A stretch of 64,000 nt of DNA from Mercenaria mercenaria (lineage: Eukaryota > Mollusca > Bivalvia > Venerida > Veneridae), in contig NC_069367.1 of NCBI RefSeq assembly GCF_021730395.1, positions 9,608,501-9,672,500 on the forward strand. Reading direction: 5' to 3'. A model generated the notes under the pieces. The model was given only the letters and a program-made list of their open reading frames with translations, had not been told where the DNA came from and searched no databases. The translations under genes were made by a program, and so were the position numbers. Positions within the stretch are counted from its first letter, which is position 1. Each line of letters begins with the position of its first letter. Positions 23,745 to 33,732 of the stretch are shown piece by piece.

Positions 23745-24490
23745 ACATGACAAGTTTGTAATCTAAACGTCTATACTCAATGGTATGCCAGTGTAATGGG
23801 ATTAGCTATTTTGGACCCATCTGATTGTACGTTGCCGGATCATTTCCAGTTTCTGTATATGAACTTGTATGTGTGTATGGTGACATATATAGATGAGACA
23901 TATCCTAGTTGAGGTCTGAATAATGTTTTGCTAGACAGTTACTTGACATTTTCATGCGATGTTTTGATGCTGCGTTTGAAGAAATCTAATGTTTTGTTTG
24001 CATTTGTGGTATTCCTTGATATAATTCCATCTAAGGTCATGACTGGTGTCGACACCAAGGTAGTTTGCATCTTTAACTGGGTTAATGCTTGTGCATGAAG
24101 TTTGAATGGGAAGTCGATGGGCTTCCTATCACGGATGATGCGAAGGACCTAGCATTTACTTTGATTAAGTTCCATGTCTCACACCTTTTGCTATTTTTCT
24201 GACTTGATGAGATCATTTTGTGACCATGTGCAGTGTGAATGGGAAGTTACAGTAAGGTATATATGGACGTGTCATCTGCAAATCTGCAAATAGACGCACC
24301 TGGGACGTGACCGAGTGTTGGAGGCTATTTATATTAAATATGAAGAGGAAACAGAACTGCTTTAAGAAGATAGGCTTTATCTTATCTTTGCCAGCGGCTT
24401 TATCCACTCAGATATTTTGGAGTAATTCCTGAGCACCTTTTGGGTCTATTTCTATGTTTGGCATCACAAGGTGTTTTCTGTTCGTTAGAG
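23745..24490 (-). mobile_element. Decayed CR1-like LINE with internal deletion
   Basis: Read leftward from 24490: PNIEIDPKGAQELLQN, then KAAGKDKIKPIFLK (start of the RT domain), then a jump to SQVRLFAD with the FADDTSIYT box recoverable across a small GCAGATTT duplication, then LNQSKC.VLRIIRDRKPIDF, KDANYLGVDTSHDLRWNYI, NKTLDFFKRSIKTSHENV and FRPQLGYVSSIY. These align in order with the fragment at 20625-21371, so it is the same family. Several stops and frame changes and a large deletion between the first RT motif and FADD show it is old and dead. Confidence 0.75.
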
Positions 24491-25657
24491 CATTTCAGCA
24501 TAGCTGGACAAAGAGACAGACTTGACTTGTTTGTCCGTGATTTTGAGCAAATGTACCGGTTTTGAAATTTAAGTACAAGTCATATCAGGCCCAGTGCCTT
24601 GACTTTGCGATTTGTTTCAGTTTTTCAGTTTTTGAGACACAAGTAGTAGATTCAAAATGCTCAAATGTAGTTGCTTTTTGACGGCGACTGTCATATACAC
24701 TATCAAGGCTTTGTCAGTTTTAAACTTGGCTCATAAGCATTTCAGTGGTATAAATGACGACAAATGTGAGACAAATGTAGCGCCAATTTAACAAAATTTG
24801 CAACCAGGTATACGTAAACTTTTTAATATAAGTGCTGATTTAAAGATCTGAAACGAAACGCTAGAGATAATTATTCGCAAATCCAATAGAACAGTTCTCC
24901 ATGCGGCTATTTACATAAATCAGAGGACTAGAAGGTGGGCGAAGAGTGTAGCAAACACTTAAATTTTCCTGAATTCAACCTTAACTGTGTAAATAGCATT
25001 ACTATTCAAAATCTCGGACAAAAACCCCATGTACATAATTGAACTACTTGATAAGAAAAAAAATGAGTTAAGTGGTTGTTGTCAAATTAAATGATTCATA
25101 TAAACTCATAGACTTTAAAAACGCCTCATTATTTGATCTAAAATGATTTTCGTAGTGTATTCTGTTATGAAATATGCATGATAAATAAGGTTACTAAGAT
25201 ATTATATTTTTCTATATTAATTAAACTAAGCGTAACTACCGCTCATAAAGTTCATAGTCGGATTAGTCTCATTCGGATAATAGAGATTCGGTTGTCGTCG
25301 TCGGAAAAGAATATCGAATGCCCGTTTAAGTCGTTACACCGTTATTAGATAAAACAGTTGACCAGTTGTCGGTTTTTAGTGACTATCTAACCGTGTATCA
25401 GTTTAAATAACTGCTTTATCTGTTTTAACATAAAATTAAACCCTTATGGAACTTTTAATTCTTTTTTTTTTTTGTAAATGCGCACTGGGAATATTGTATG
25501 ACGCGAATTACAGCAGAATCTACGCGTGCACATGTGATAACGATCACGCTTCAAGTGTCACATTAACGTACGGTGACGTCAAAGTTTTTGTTGCGGCCAA
25601 GAAAGAGCGCTTCTATATTTTATCTACTGTTTTAGATTAATGACATATTAGAATCGA
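24491..25657. other. Non-coding stretch, nothing assigned
   Basis: No recognisable gene. An ORF at 25446-25640 has no family signature and begins with a poly-T-encoded Phe run. Confidence 0.35.
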
Positions 25658-25827
25658 AATAATTTATAGAAAAAGAGTGTTTTTAACACTATTTATACAT
25701 TGGGGAGGTAATACGTCGTACAAATAATTTCACTCGGGCTGCACCCTCGTGCAATTCTTACTCTCGACGTATAACCGCCCATCGTGCATAAATAGTGTTA
25801 AAACACTCTTTTGCTATAAATTATTTC
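25658..25827. mobile_element. Fully palindromic ~170-bp MITE
   Basis: AATAATTTATAGAAAAAGAG at the left pairs with CTCTTTTGCTATAAATTATT at the right, and pairing continues through GTGTTTTAACACTATTTAT and on to the centre (TACGTCG against CGACGTA). Almost the whole element can form a hairpin. Confidence 0.85.
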
Positions 25828-26227
25828 TTAAATACATGATAATTGTTGAATATCGAAATATTTCAATACAAGTTAAAAGAACAAAATAATTGTCATATAT
25901 GTGGATGAAGCGCTTTTAAAGTTCTTGAATGTAAATACTCGCTCGCGTGATGTTATAGCAAAAAAAAAAAAGTTACATCATTCGACAACATCCAAGGTTT
26001 AATGTGTTTTCCTGAGATATTAGTCTATTTTTAACATCAACAAGTGATTGAAAAGTGACGTTCCCTGTTGTTTTATTGTCCTTGTTTGGTTTCTTCAATG
26101 TGGCTTTAAGATTGTAACAATGTACAATGAACTAACGTCGAGGTCATTGCTCTTGAGAGGCTGATTTGAAAAAAAAGAAAGTTTTTGGAAGAATGAAATA
26201 TATTTGTTTGCTATTCAGGGATGCCTT

Positions 26228-26430
26228 TTAACCTTTAGACTGCTGGCGGCAAATGATTCTGCCTTTGCGACCAGTGCAGACCAAGACCAGCCTGCACAGC
26301 CGTGCAGGCTGGTCTTGGTCTGCACTGTTCGCTATTCTGTCAGTTAGTTTTCAGTGAACACCCCATTGAATAATAAGTGGTGTGAATGATGGACCAGTCC
26401 ATTTTAGAAATTTTGCAGGGTAAAGGTTAA
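26228..26430 (+). mobile_element. TTAACC MITE with perfect central hairpin
   Basis: TTAACCTTTAGACTGCTGGC at left, CAGGGTAAAGGTTAA at right. In the centre AGACCAAGACCAGCCTGCAC and its exact complement GTGCAGGCTGGTCTTGGTCT face each other across AGCC. Confidence 0.85.
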
Positions 26431-26948
26431 ATGAAGTGGACCCGTAACGTCAATAAGGAATTTTCGTTTGATTATGTTTTCTTCGTAAGTGATTTATACG
26501 TTCTCCAATTATAACGGTCCTGCCCCTTAAATGCAACACTATTACCTCGGGAACCATGCTACATTTAATAAGGTTCCAGAAGAATTCCGAAATAACAGGA
26601 AATAACGAAATACCAAATATTTCTTTGGCTTGGCTGCTAAATCTTAACGTGAGGGTTATCTTATTGTAACAGTCACGGCTCTGTTAATTTACTTCCTATT
26701 GTTATCATCGTTATATTACATTAAAATGAAATTTATCATTAAATATTGTGTCAAATACACTATTAATTGTCACTGCAATTTGTCAATATTGACTTAGATA
26801 ACAGCAACAACAACAACTACAACAATTAGTATGGAGAATTTGGTGACATCTTAGTGTTTCGCACATGACCTCGAGAATTCACCCGGAGCGAAAGTCTTTC
26901 TAGAGGTTTAATGCATATTTCATTACCTCTCATTAACAGAGTCATAAT

Positions 26949-27186
26949 TGAGCCGCGCTATGAGAAAACCAACATAGTGGCTTTGCGACCAGCATGGATC
27001 CAGACCAGCCTGCGCATCCGCGCAGTCTGGTCAGGCTCCATGCTGTTCGCTTTTAAAGCCTATTGGAACTGGAGAAACTGTTAGCGAACAGCATGGATCC
27101 TGACCAGACTGCGCGGATGCGCAGGCTGGTCTGGATCCATGCTAGTCGCAAACCCACTATGTTGGTTTTCCCATGGCACGGCTCAT
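26949..27186. mobile_element. Foldback MITE, 235-bp near-perfect palindrome
   Basis: TGAGCCGCGCTATGAGAAAA opens and TTTTCCCATGGCACGGCTCA closes. Within each arm sit two further hairpin-forming blocks (GGATCCAGACCAGCCTGCGC with its complement, and GTCTGGTCAGG with CCTGACCAGAC). The loop is about 25 bp around TATTGGAACTGGAGAAACTG. It lies 450 bp upstream of the SLC16-like gene A start codon. Confidence 0.9.
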
Positions 27187-27334
27187 ATTATGTTGCTGAT
27201 TGATTGTTTTCTATGCTTCCAAACGATCTTTTAAATTTTTTTTTTCCAACTGAGAACATCTTTAGAAAAATATAGGTTGTACAAATAATGTCTTAAATAA
27301 TCAAAGTTCAATTATGTAAGTATGAAACATTATA

Positions 27335-27435
27335 TACAGTGAATCATGATATACAAAGTGAACAACAGTCACCATCACGTAGCGGTCACAGTCTTATACT
27401 CGACCTTGTTTCAGGCCAAGTCTTGATTGTATTTG
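27335..27435 (+). promoter_or_regulatory. Conserved upstream block, SLC16-like gene A
   Basis: GAATCATGATATACAAAGTG, ACAGTCACCATCACGTAGCG and GTCACAG correspond in order to the block at 33438-33520 upstream of gene B, about 200-290 bp before each ATG. It is retained while neighbouring DNA has diverged, so it is probably promoter or 5' UTR (inference). Confidence 0.45.
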
Positions 27436-27632
27436 TGTATGGTGTGATGATTAGATTAAACAACTATACATTTTTTTGTACTTATACGATATCGTGTATA
27501 TTTTGCACAGTTAAATGTTATCAACTGAAATCTACTTATTCTTTACAAGCAGAAATCAGCCTGCAATAAAAGATAAAAAGATAAAAAGAAGAAAAGTATG
27601 TTGTGAAATAAAACGAAGTTAATTAATACAAA

Positions 27633-30600
27633 ATGACTAAAGGAAGCACTATGCATCCCAAAGGAGAACATGAGAAATCATTTGAGAAGCAGCATAGAGA
27701 TGAAGCTATTGACAAGCAAATAGATTTGGAGGAAGAAACTAAAGAAAAGCCTCCAAAACAGCACGGACTTCCCGTGGACAGAGGCTGGGCATGGCTTATA
27801 CTTTTAGGTAAGATACATTTTGTTTCGGTCGAGAAATCAAATGCTTTATATCGTATTTTGATAATCTTAACTTCATAATGATCAAACTACATCATTAGAT
27901 ATTTTCAATTTATCTTCTGTAATTCAGTAGTTATTAGACATGAGAAAAGCGAGATAATTTAACATTAATATCTTAAGTTTTGAATAATGGTATCCTATTA
28001 ATGTTAATCGATTGTAGATTTTTTCTTAGATTTGATTCAGTCAAAAATGTGCAAAGTATTGTCAAAGGTTTCCACTTACATCAGTCAAAAAGTCTTTAAC
28101 ACATAATTGCGGTTACCTGAAATAGAACTAAGATTAAAGAATTACACACAGCGTTTGGTTGATAATCTTGAATATATATATTAATTGACATGCCACTTCT
28201 TTGAAAATCTACCAAAGCAAATGATAGAGAAAAACTGAAATCAAAATCTCAGTTAGAAACACAATATTCATGTAGTGATTGTCTTATTCAATACATTGAA
28301 AGTAGCATATCCGTTAACAAGTTCATTAAAATACAGTGTAATGCAAAATCAGCTTGATTTGTGTAAAATCTTGTCAGCAGCCCGTATGTATTAACGATGA
28401 ACCACAGTCAACTTCACGAGACTTTTGTACTTCAAAGGCAAAGAAATAGTTGGTATACAGTCAATAAACTCCTCGGTCAAATTAATAAGCAACTATAATA
28501 ATCATTTGTGACAAGAACTTTTGTTTCCATTTAGATAAGTTTTTTTCCACAAGTGTGTTTCCCCGTACTTGGACTAAGTGTTGTTATTTTCTGGCCTTTT
28601 AGGATAATAGGATGCATTAACCCTTTTTACTTTTATAGAATTACGCTCTAGCCGGTGCTATGTGGCTTGAGGGATGTTAAATAATGGTATCATTTTTCCA
28701 GGTTCTTGGTGCAATTGTCTTATATCGGTCGGAAGCTACAGAGCATTCGGTGTGTTGTTTATAGAAATCCAGGCCAAGTATGAATCAAGCTCATCCATAA
28801 CATCTTTGATTGCTAGTTGTTTGAACGGCACTTACAGTGTCACCGGTAAGTGGTATATTATGTTAAAATATTGCTGCAAATAGATTCGTCTTTTGTTTAC
28901 ACACTGTGTTTAAAAAATATCCAGAGGAAGACATTCCTATCATAGTCTACAAAAGTTTTGAATAGGTTCGCAATGGTTACTTCTGATGTATTTTTGGATC
29001 TAAGATTTGATGAGATATTTCACTTGTCAGGTCCGTGAATTGATAGATTGAAAATATTCACATATTTTTTTCCAAGTAAAAATGCACCAGGTTCGCAACC
29101 AATAGAGAATCTTGCCTATAATTTTGAGCTTCGACCTCTCTAATAAGTTTTTTTTTTGAAAATTGGCAAGGGGCCAGAGTTTCAACAACAGATCATCGAT
29201 GCTGTAAAAATTCAATATATCAAATACTTTCTGTGAAAAGAAGAAGAAAACATGTAACGACATAGAACGAACTTAATACAAAATCACTAAAGGTGGAAAT
29301 GATATGTTTTCTTTATTATCTTTTCAGCATTGATTGTCACCACAGTTGGCTTACGATATTATAGCAATAGACAGTTCATTGTGTTAGGCGGACTGATAAT
29401 GTCCGCTGCATATATTTTGTCCGCATTCGCACCAAATGTAGAAATACTGATCCTTCTTCTTGGCTGTGTTAGTGGTAAGCTCTTAGGAACTTTGCTCATT
29501 AGGCACTTTGGTTAAAGACATTTCTGAACATTACTAACCTTTTGGTATCTCAATTTTTAACTTTTGTTGTACTTATAGCTGTAAATGGATAGAGTAAAGT
29601 TTTGAATGAGCATACTTTTTTACAGGAACAAGCGTTGTAGCTATCACGAAATTAATATATATTTCAATATTGTCTATTAAATGAACCTGTAATACGTAAA
29701 TCGTGCCTATTTATTCGAAAACATTTGAAGCGCGTACTTTAAATAATATACATGATAAATTTCACTAGGGTTTTCCGATAGCTTCATAATGTTAATTAGG
29801 TTAAATTGTGTTCAGTTCAAATGCATAGTCTTTCTCTGTAATATATATCTTTATCTATTTATGACTGAACGTTTTGAACAAGGAAAAACTTAGTGGCTTT
29901 TCCTTTGTTTTTAATCTGTTCGTTTTGTTCAATATGCTTATAATCTAAAACCCTTTTCAGGAATAGCTCATGGCATGATTAATGCACCAACAATGGCACT
30001 CATAAGTCAATATTTCGAAAAGTACCGAAGTCTTGCCAACTGCATTGCTGCCACGGGTGCTAGCATGGGCTCTCTTATTTTCTCGGTTCTTATTCCTCAT
30101 TGGATCGATGTGTATGCGTTTTCTGGTACTGTGTTACTGCTAGGCGGGCTGATGTTACAGATGACCGTCTCTGGCTTGCTGATGCGCCCAACAACATTTT
30201 ATACTAAAGATACTACTAACGCGGATGAGATGAACACTGCAGAGAAAGAGAAAACGCTTTGTGAAATCTATGAACAGAAAACAAATGGGTCTCTGAAATA
30301 TACAAAAAGCATAGACAAGTTAAACAAAGTTCGCACAGCTAGTGAAACGAAAAATAGCAGTCATTTGGAGCTACAGAATGGGCACATTGCCACAGGAGCA
30401 ACATCTCCGCTAATCGATGTCAAACATTCTACACCCTCTTTGCATATCGCTGCAGCTTGGAACCGGAGGAAACGTACAATCTCAGAGCTCAGTAGTACGG
30501 GCCTTGCACTTACAATGGGTAGTGCAATATCAGCTCTGAATAAGACTAGTATTGGGCGGTATGCAAGCACAGAACTTTCATTTTCGTCTATGTTAGATCT

Positions 30601-31792
30601 GAGTTCAAAGACACAACAAAAACATGAAGAAAAACGTTCTGAAAACAAACAAACATGTGCATGTTTTAAAAGAGGCTGCTCAAAATTTGGCTCTATTATT
30701 GACTGTGGGCCAATGAAAAGGATTCCATTTCTGTTTTTCATTCCTTGTGGTTGTTTTATTATAATGGTTTCATCCATTGCGTTGTATCTACCTGCATATG
30801 CCAAAGACTTAGGGATATCTTCCAAAAAATGTGGCCTTCTTATAACCATTATAAGTGTCACTGATATGTGTGCGGCAATTTTCTGGGGTGTATTTGCAGA
30901 CAAACAATATGTACGAAGGCACAAAATCCTATCATTTGCAGTTGTGACAGTGGGATTTGTTACATGTTTTACTCCATTGTTCGAAACATATACAGTGTTT
31001 GTGGTCTACAGTGTCATTTATGGAATATTTGGCCGTGTGTATTTCAGTCTATACCCAGTGATTCTGGTCGACTTTTTAGGACTGGAATATTTGCGTAGTG
31101 CTATTGGCATTTTAGGCCTTGCACAAACAGGAACTTCTGCGGTTTTACAGCCCATTGTAGGTACTGTATCGTTACACTTGTTGTTTATACCAAATTTCAT
31201 CGTTGCTTGAATCTTTCAAATTTGATGCTCGAAGCTGAATAATTCTGAATTACAAAGTTGTTCAGTTATCTTTTGAAAGTATATGTCCTTTCCAAGCTTC
31301 TGGTGCGGTGTTGAATAGTTTTTAAACAAGCTTTAAACATTTAATGATAGTTTTCATTTTTCATACTTCCATCAAGCTTTCACTACTCGCCGTTGGAAGG
31401 AAATTCTTCAAGCAGATGAACTTGTAAAAAATAGAATAAACCGTCTAGATGAAATTCAGCAAAACTTCTTCTTTAGTTTCGTCGTTAAGTTGCTGCTAAA
31501 ATCAAATCACTGGTGTTCATTAATTTCAACATTATTATTGTCACATACACATAGGCATTTCATATAAAACTCTGCTCAAATGAAGAAAACTAAAATATAT
31601 ATCTTTTGTATTCTTGATACCTTGTATTTTACAGGTGTGATGAGGGACCATTTTGATTCCTACATTCCGGGAATGTTACTGATGTCAACACTTATTATTA
31701 TTGGTGGACTGTGGATTCTCACGTTACCCTTTGCAGAGAGATATGAACAACGCAGGAACAGACAACCAAAGAAAGATATAGAAATACCATAG
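27633..31792 (+). CDS. SLC16 (monocarboxylate transporter-like) gene A, complete
   Basis: Five coding exons: 27633-27807, 28702-28845, 29328-29474, 29961-31160 and 31635-31792. All junctions are GT-AG with phase-1 splits of a Gly or Ala codon, giving 607 residues. It is a major-facilitator transporter of the plasma membrane with 12 predicted helices: six in residues about 52-230, a cytosolic loop of about 175 residues, then six more. Family signatures are DRGWAW (49-54, the DGGWGW motif before TM1) and YFEKYRSLA (173-181, the YFxKRRxLA motif). In TM8 the MCT1 Asp302 equivalent is present (D457) but the Arg306 equivalent is Ala (461), so classical lactate/proton transport is doubtful. The loop contains RRKRTIS (324-330), a basic-kinase consensus. 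Human MCTs are usually 430-560 residues; the extra length is in the loop. Substrate unknown. The ATG was chosen by alignment with gene B (ACAAAATGA/ACAAAATGAA). Confidence 0.92.
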
Positions 31793-31854
31793 CTTGTAAA
31801 CCAGAAACATTATCACGGAATTTTCGTGCATTTAAACATTGTATAATGTGAACT

Positions 31855-31860
31855 ATTAAA
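31855..31860 (+). terminator. Candidate polyadenylation signal ATTAAA, gene A
   Basis: AACTATTAAA lies 63 bp after the stop codon. The same ATTAAA occurs 29 bp after the stop of gene B (38559-38564) and of copy C (51012-51017), with similar flanks. Confidence 0.35.
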
Positions 31861-32392
31861 ACAAAAATAGGACATGGATGATGGAGTAAAGTTCAGTTAT
31901 ATCCGACAACATTTAAAATAGAGAAAAGTGGAAACCTCACAGGTCGCTCAAACATTGAGTCTTCGAGTACAGCGTTTCATCTGTCAGTACTTGAGTTGTA
32001 TCTTAATCGTTGCTTTCAATTTCTTGTTAAATCTGTCTCAGTAATTATACCCATGTCTCTGATATGAGACGGAAAAGTGGACTATTACATGTTATGTATT
32101 TTGATAAAAACTAAATGACCTTTGAACATGTTCGAAGGTAAATACATTTTACTGGCTCCGTATGTCATAATAATTATCTGCCATATCTATATTTGCAGTT
32201 TCGTTTCTTTTTTCCCTTTTATTAACACATTGTAAATCCGTACATATTTCCAATACAAGTCCGCAAGCGTTTGTCTGTAAAAAGAATTCCACTCATAAAG
32301 TTTTGCTAAAATCATAATGTGTGCCATTTCTTATATTGTTTCGAATCAGAATTAACATCTTAATTAGGAAGTAAACAGGGGTTTACAATTCT

Positions 32393-32617
32393 TTAACCTT
32401 AAGCCTGCTGGGGGCAAGTGATTCTGCCTTTGCGACCTGTGCAGACCAAGATCAGCCTGCAGATCAGCCTGCAAATCCGTGCAGGCTGATCATGGTCTGC
32501 ACTGTTCGCTATTCAGTCAGTAAATTTTCAGTGAACACCCCTTCAAATAATAAATGGTATTACCCAAATTGAATGATGGTCCAGTCCATTTTAGAAATTT
32601 AGCAGGCTAAGGGTTAA
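32393..32617 (+). mobile_element. TTAACC MITE between genes A and B
   Basis: TTAACCTTAAGCCTGCTGGG at left and TTAGCAGGCTAAGGGTTAA at right, with central hairpin GCAGGCTGATCATGGTCTGC; AGATCAGCCTGCA is partly duplicated within it. Confidence 0.85.
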
Positions 32618-32857
32618 ATAGTGCCTTTACCTAATCAAATTTCACAGTACCTGATGTTCCAATAAAAAGAAGCACATTCCATTTATTTTACCTGAGCATT
32701 ACCTTTTCCTGTTTAAAATATTAACTTAAGATATGTCGAAAATTTTAAGAGGTGAATTTAACGTATGCTTTGTGTCTGCTTGTTTTTATTACTGCGTTCG
32801 TTTGTAGTACATGTACTGTGTACATGTGCTCAGTCACTGTGTGCGTGTACACAGTTG

Positions 32858-32945
32858 CACGTTCCCATGTTTCCATGTGGAGTGCTGTATGGGCGGCTAC
32901 ACATTCCCATGTTTCTATGTGGAGTTCTGTATTGGCGGCTGCACT
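32858..32945 (+). repeat. Two ~42-bp direct repeats
   Basis: TTCCCATGTTTCCATGTGGA and TTCCCATGTTTCTATGTGGA begin successive copies, each followed by GT.CTGTAT.GGCGGCT. Overlapping open frames on both strands result from this duplication and are not called genes. Confidence 0.6.
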
Positions 32946-33437
32946 TTTTGAGTTTGGCTTTACCTGCTTGACTTTTGTTCTTGTTTTCCAAGTGTCCCGA
33001 AGTGTTCTCAAAAGTGTAATCCATGTAAATATGAAAGTGCTAAAAATGTAAAGACTCGAAGTTATGCATCTATATGTGTGCAATCCTGGAAATCATTAAT
33101 TTCTCTACCAATCGGAAGCAGTTAACAAGTGCTCATACTATATTTGCGTGCTAATGATCGCAAATGGTCAAAATCGATACCCATTCGCACTTCACACAAT
33201 ACAGTTCCTCCGATTTTCGGCTAGTACGTCATGTTTGCCGCTGTCAGTTTTATGTTACGATGGCTCTTTATCACAGTGGATAAAACGAATGATCGAAAAT
33301 ATTCAAAGCTTTAAGGTTTTTAATTAAAATCAGTTGTGAACTTTTTTAGTTTGTTCAGAGTTAAAAAATGACCAGTAATTGTTTCTCAATTAAGGTTTAT
33401 ATAAATATAAATGTATATGTCGAATTAAACATTGTAT

Positions 33438-33530
33438 ATTGAATCACGGTATACATAGTGAACTACATTCACCAACGATCTGATACGGAGCGGTCACGAT
33501 GTAAGCAGGCCAAGTGATGAAGATATGTGT
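33438..33530 (+). promoter_or_regulatory. Conserved upstream block, SLC16-like gene B
   Basis: GAATCACGGTATACATAGTG, ACATTCACCAACG and GGAGCGGTCACG match the block upstream of gene A. A TATA-like TATATATAAAAG lies at about 33670-33681, 50 bp before the ATG. Confidence 0.45.
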
Positions 33531-33732
33531 ATGTTGAAGGACAGGTGATTAAAAGCATTTGTGCATTAAAATTTTTATGCTTTTAAGATATTTAATGATT
33601 TTTGCTTTAAAACTAAAATTTGCATTTTTGCAATTTAACTTCGACAGAAAAGAATAAATTACAATCATATTATATATAAAAGTGAAACAAAGAATCAAAA
33701 TAATTAAACGAAATCAAATATATTTACACAAA

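Noticed and set aside
30361-30924. 187-codon antisense ORF over exon 4 of gene A, with shorter counterparts over B (37027-37428) and C (49560-49958)
   Set aside because: Its persistence follows from the conserved sense protein and codon pattern; no start context, splice sites or family signature of its own.
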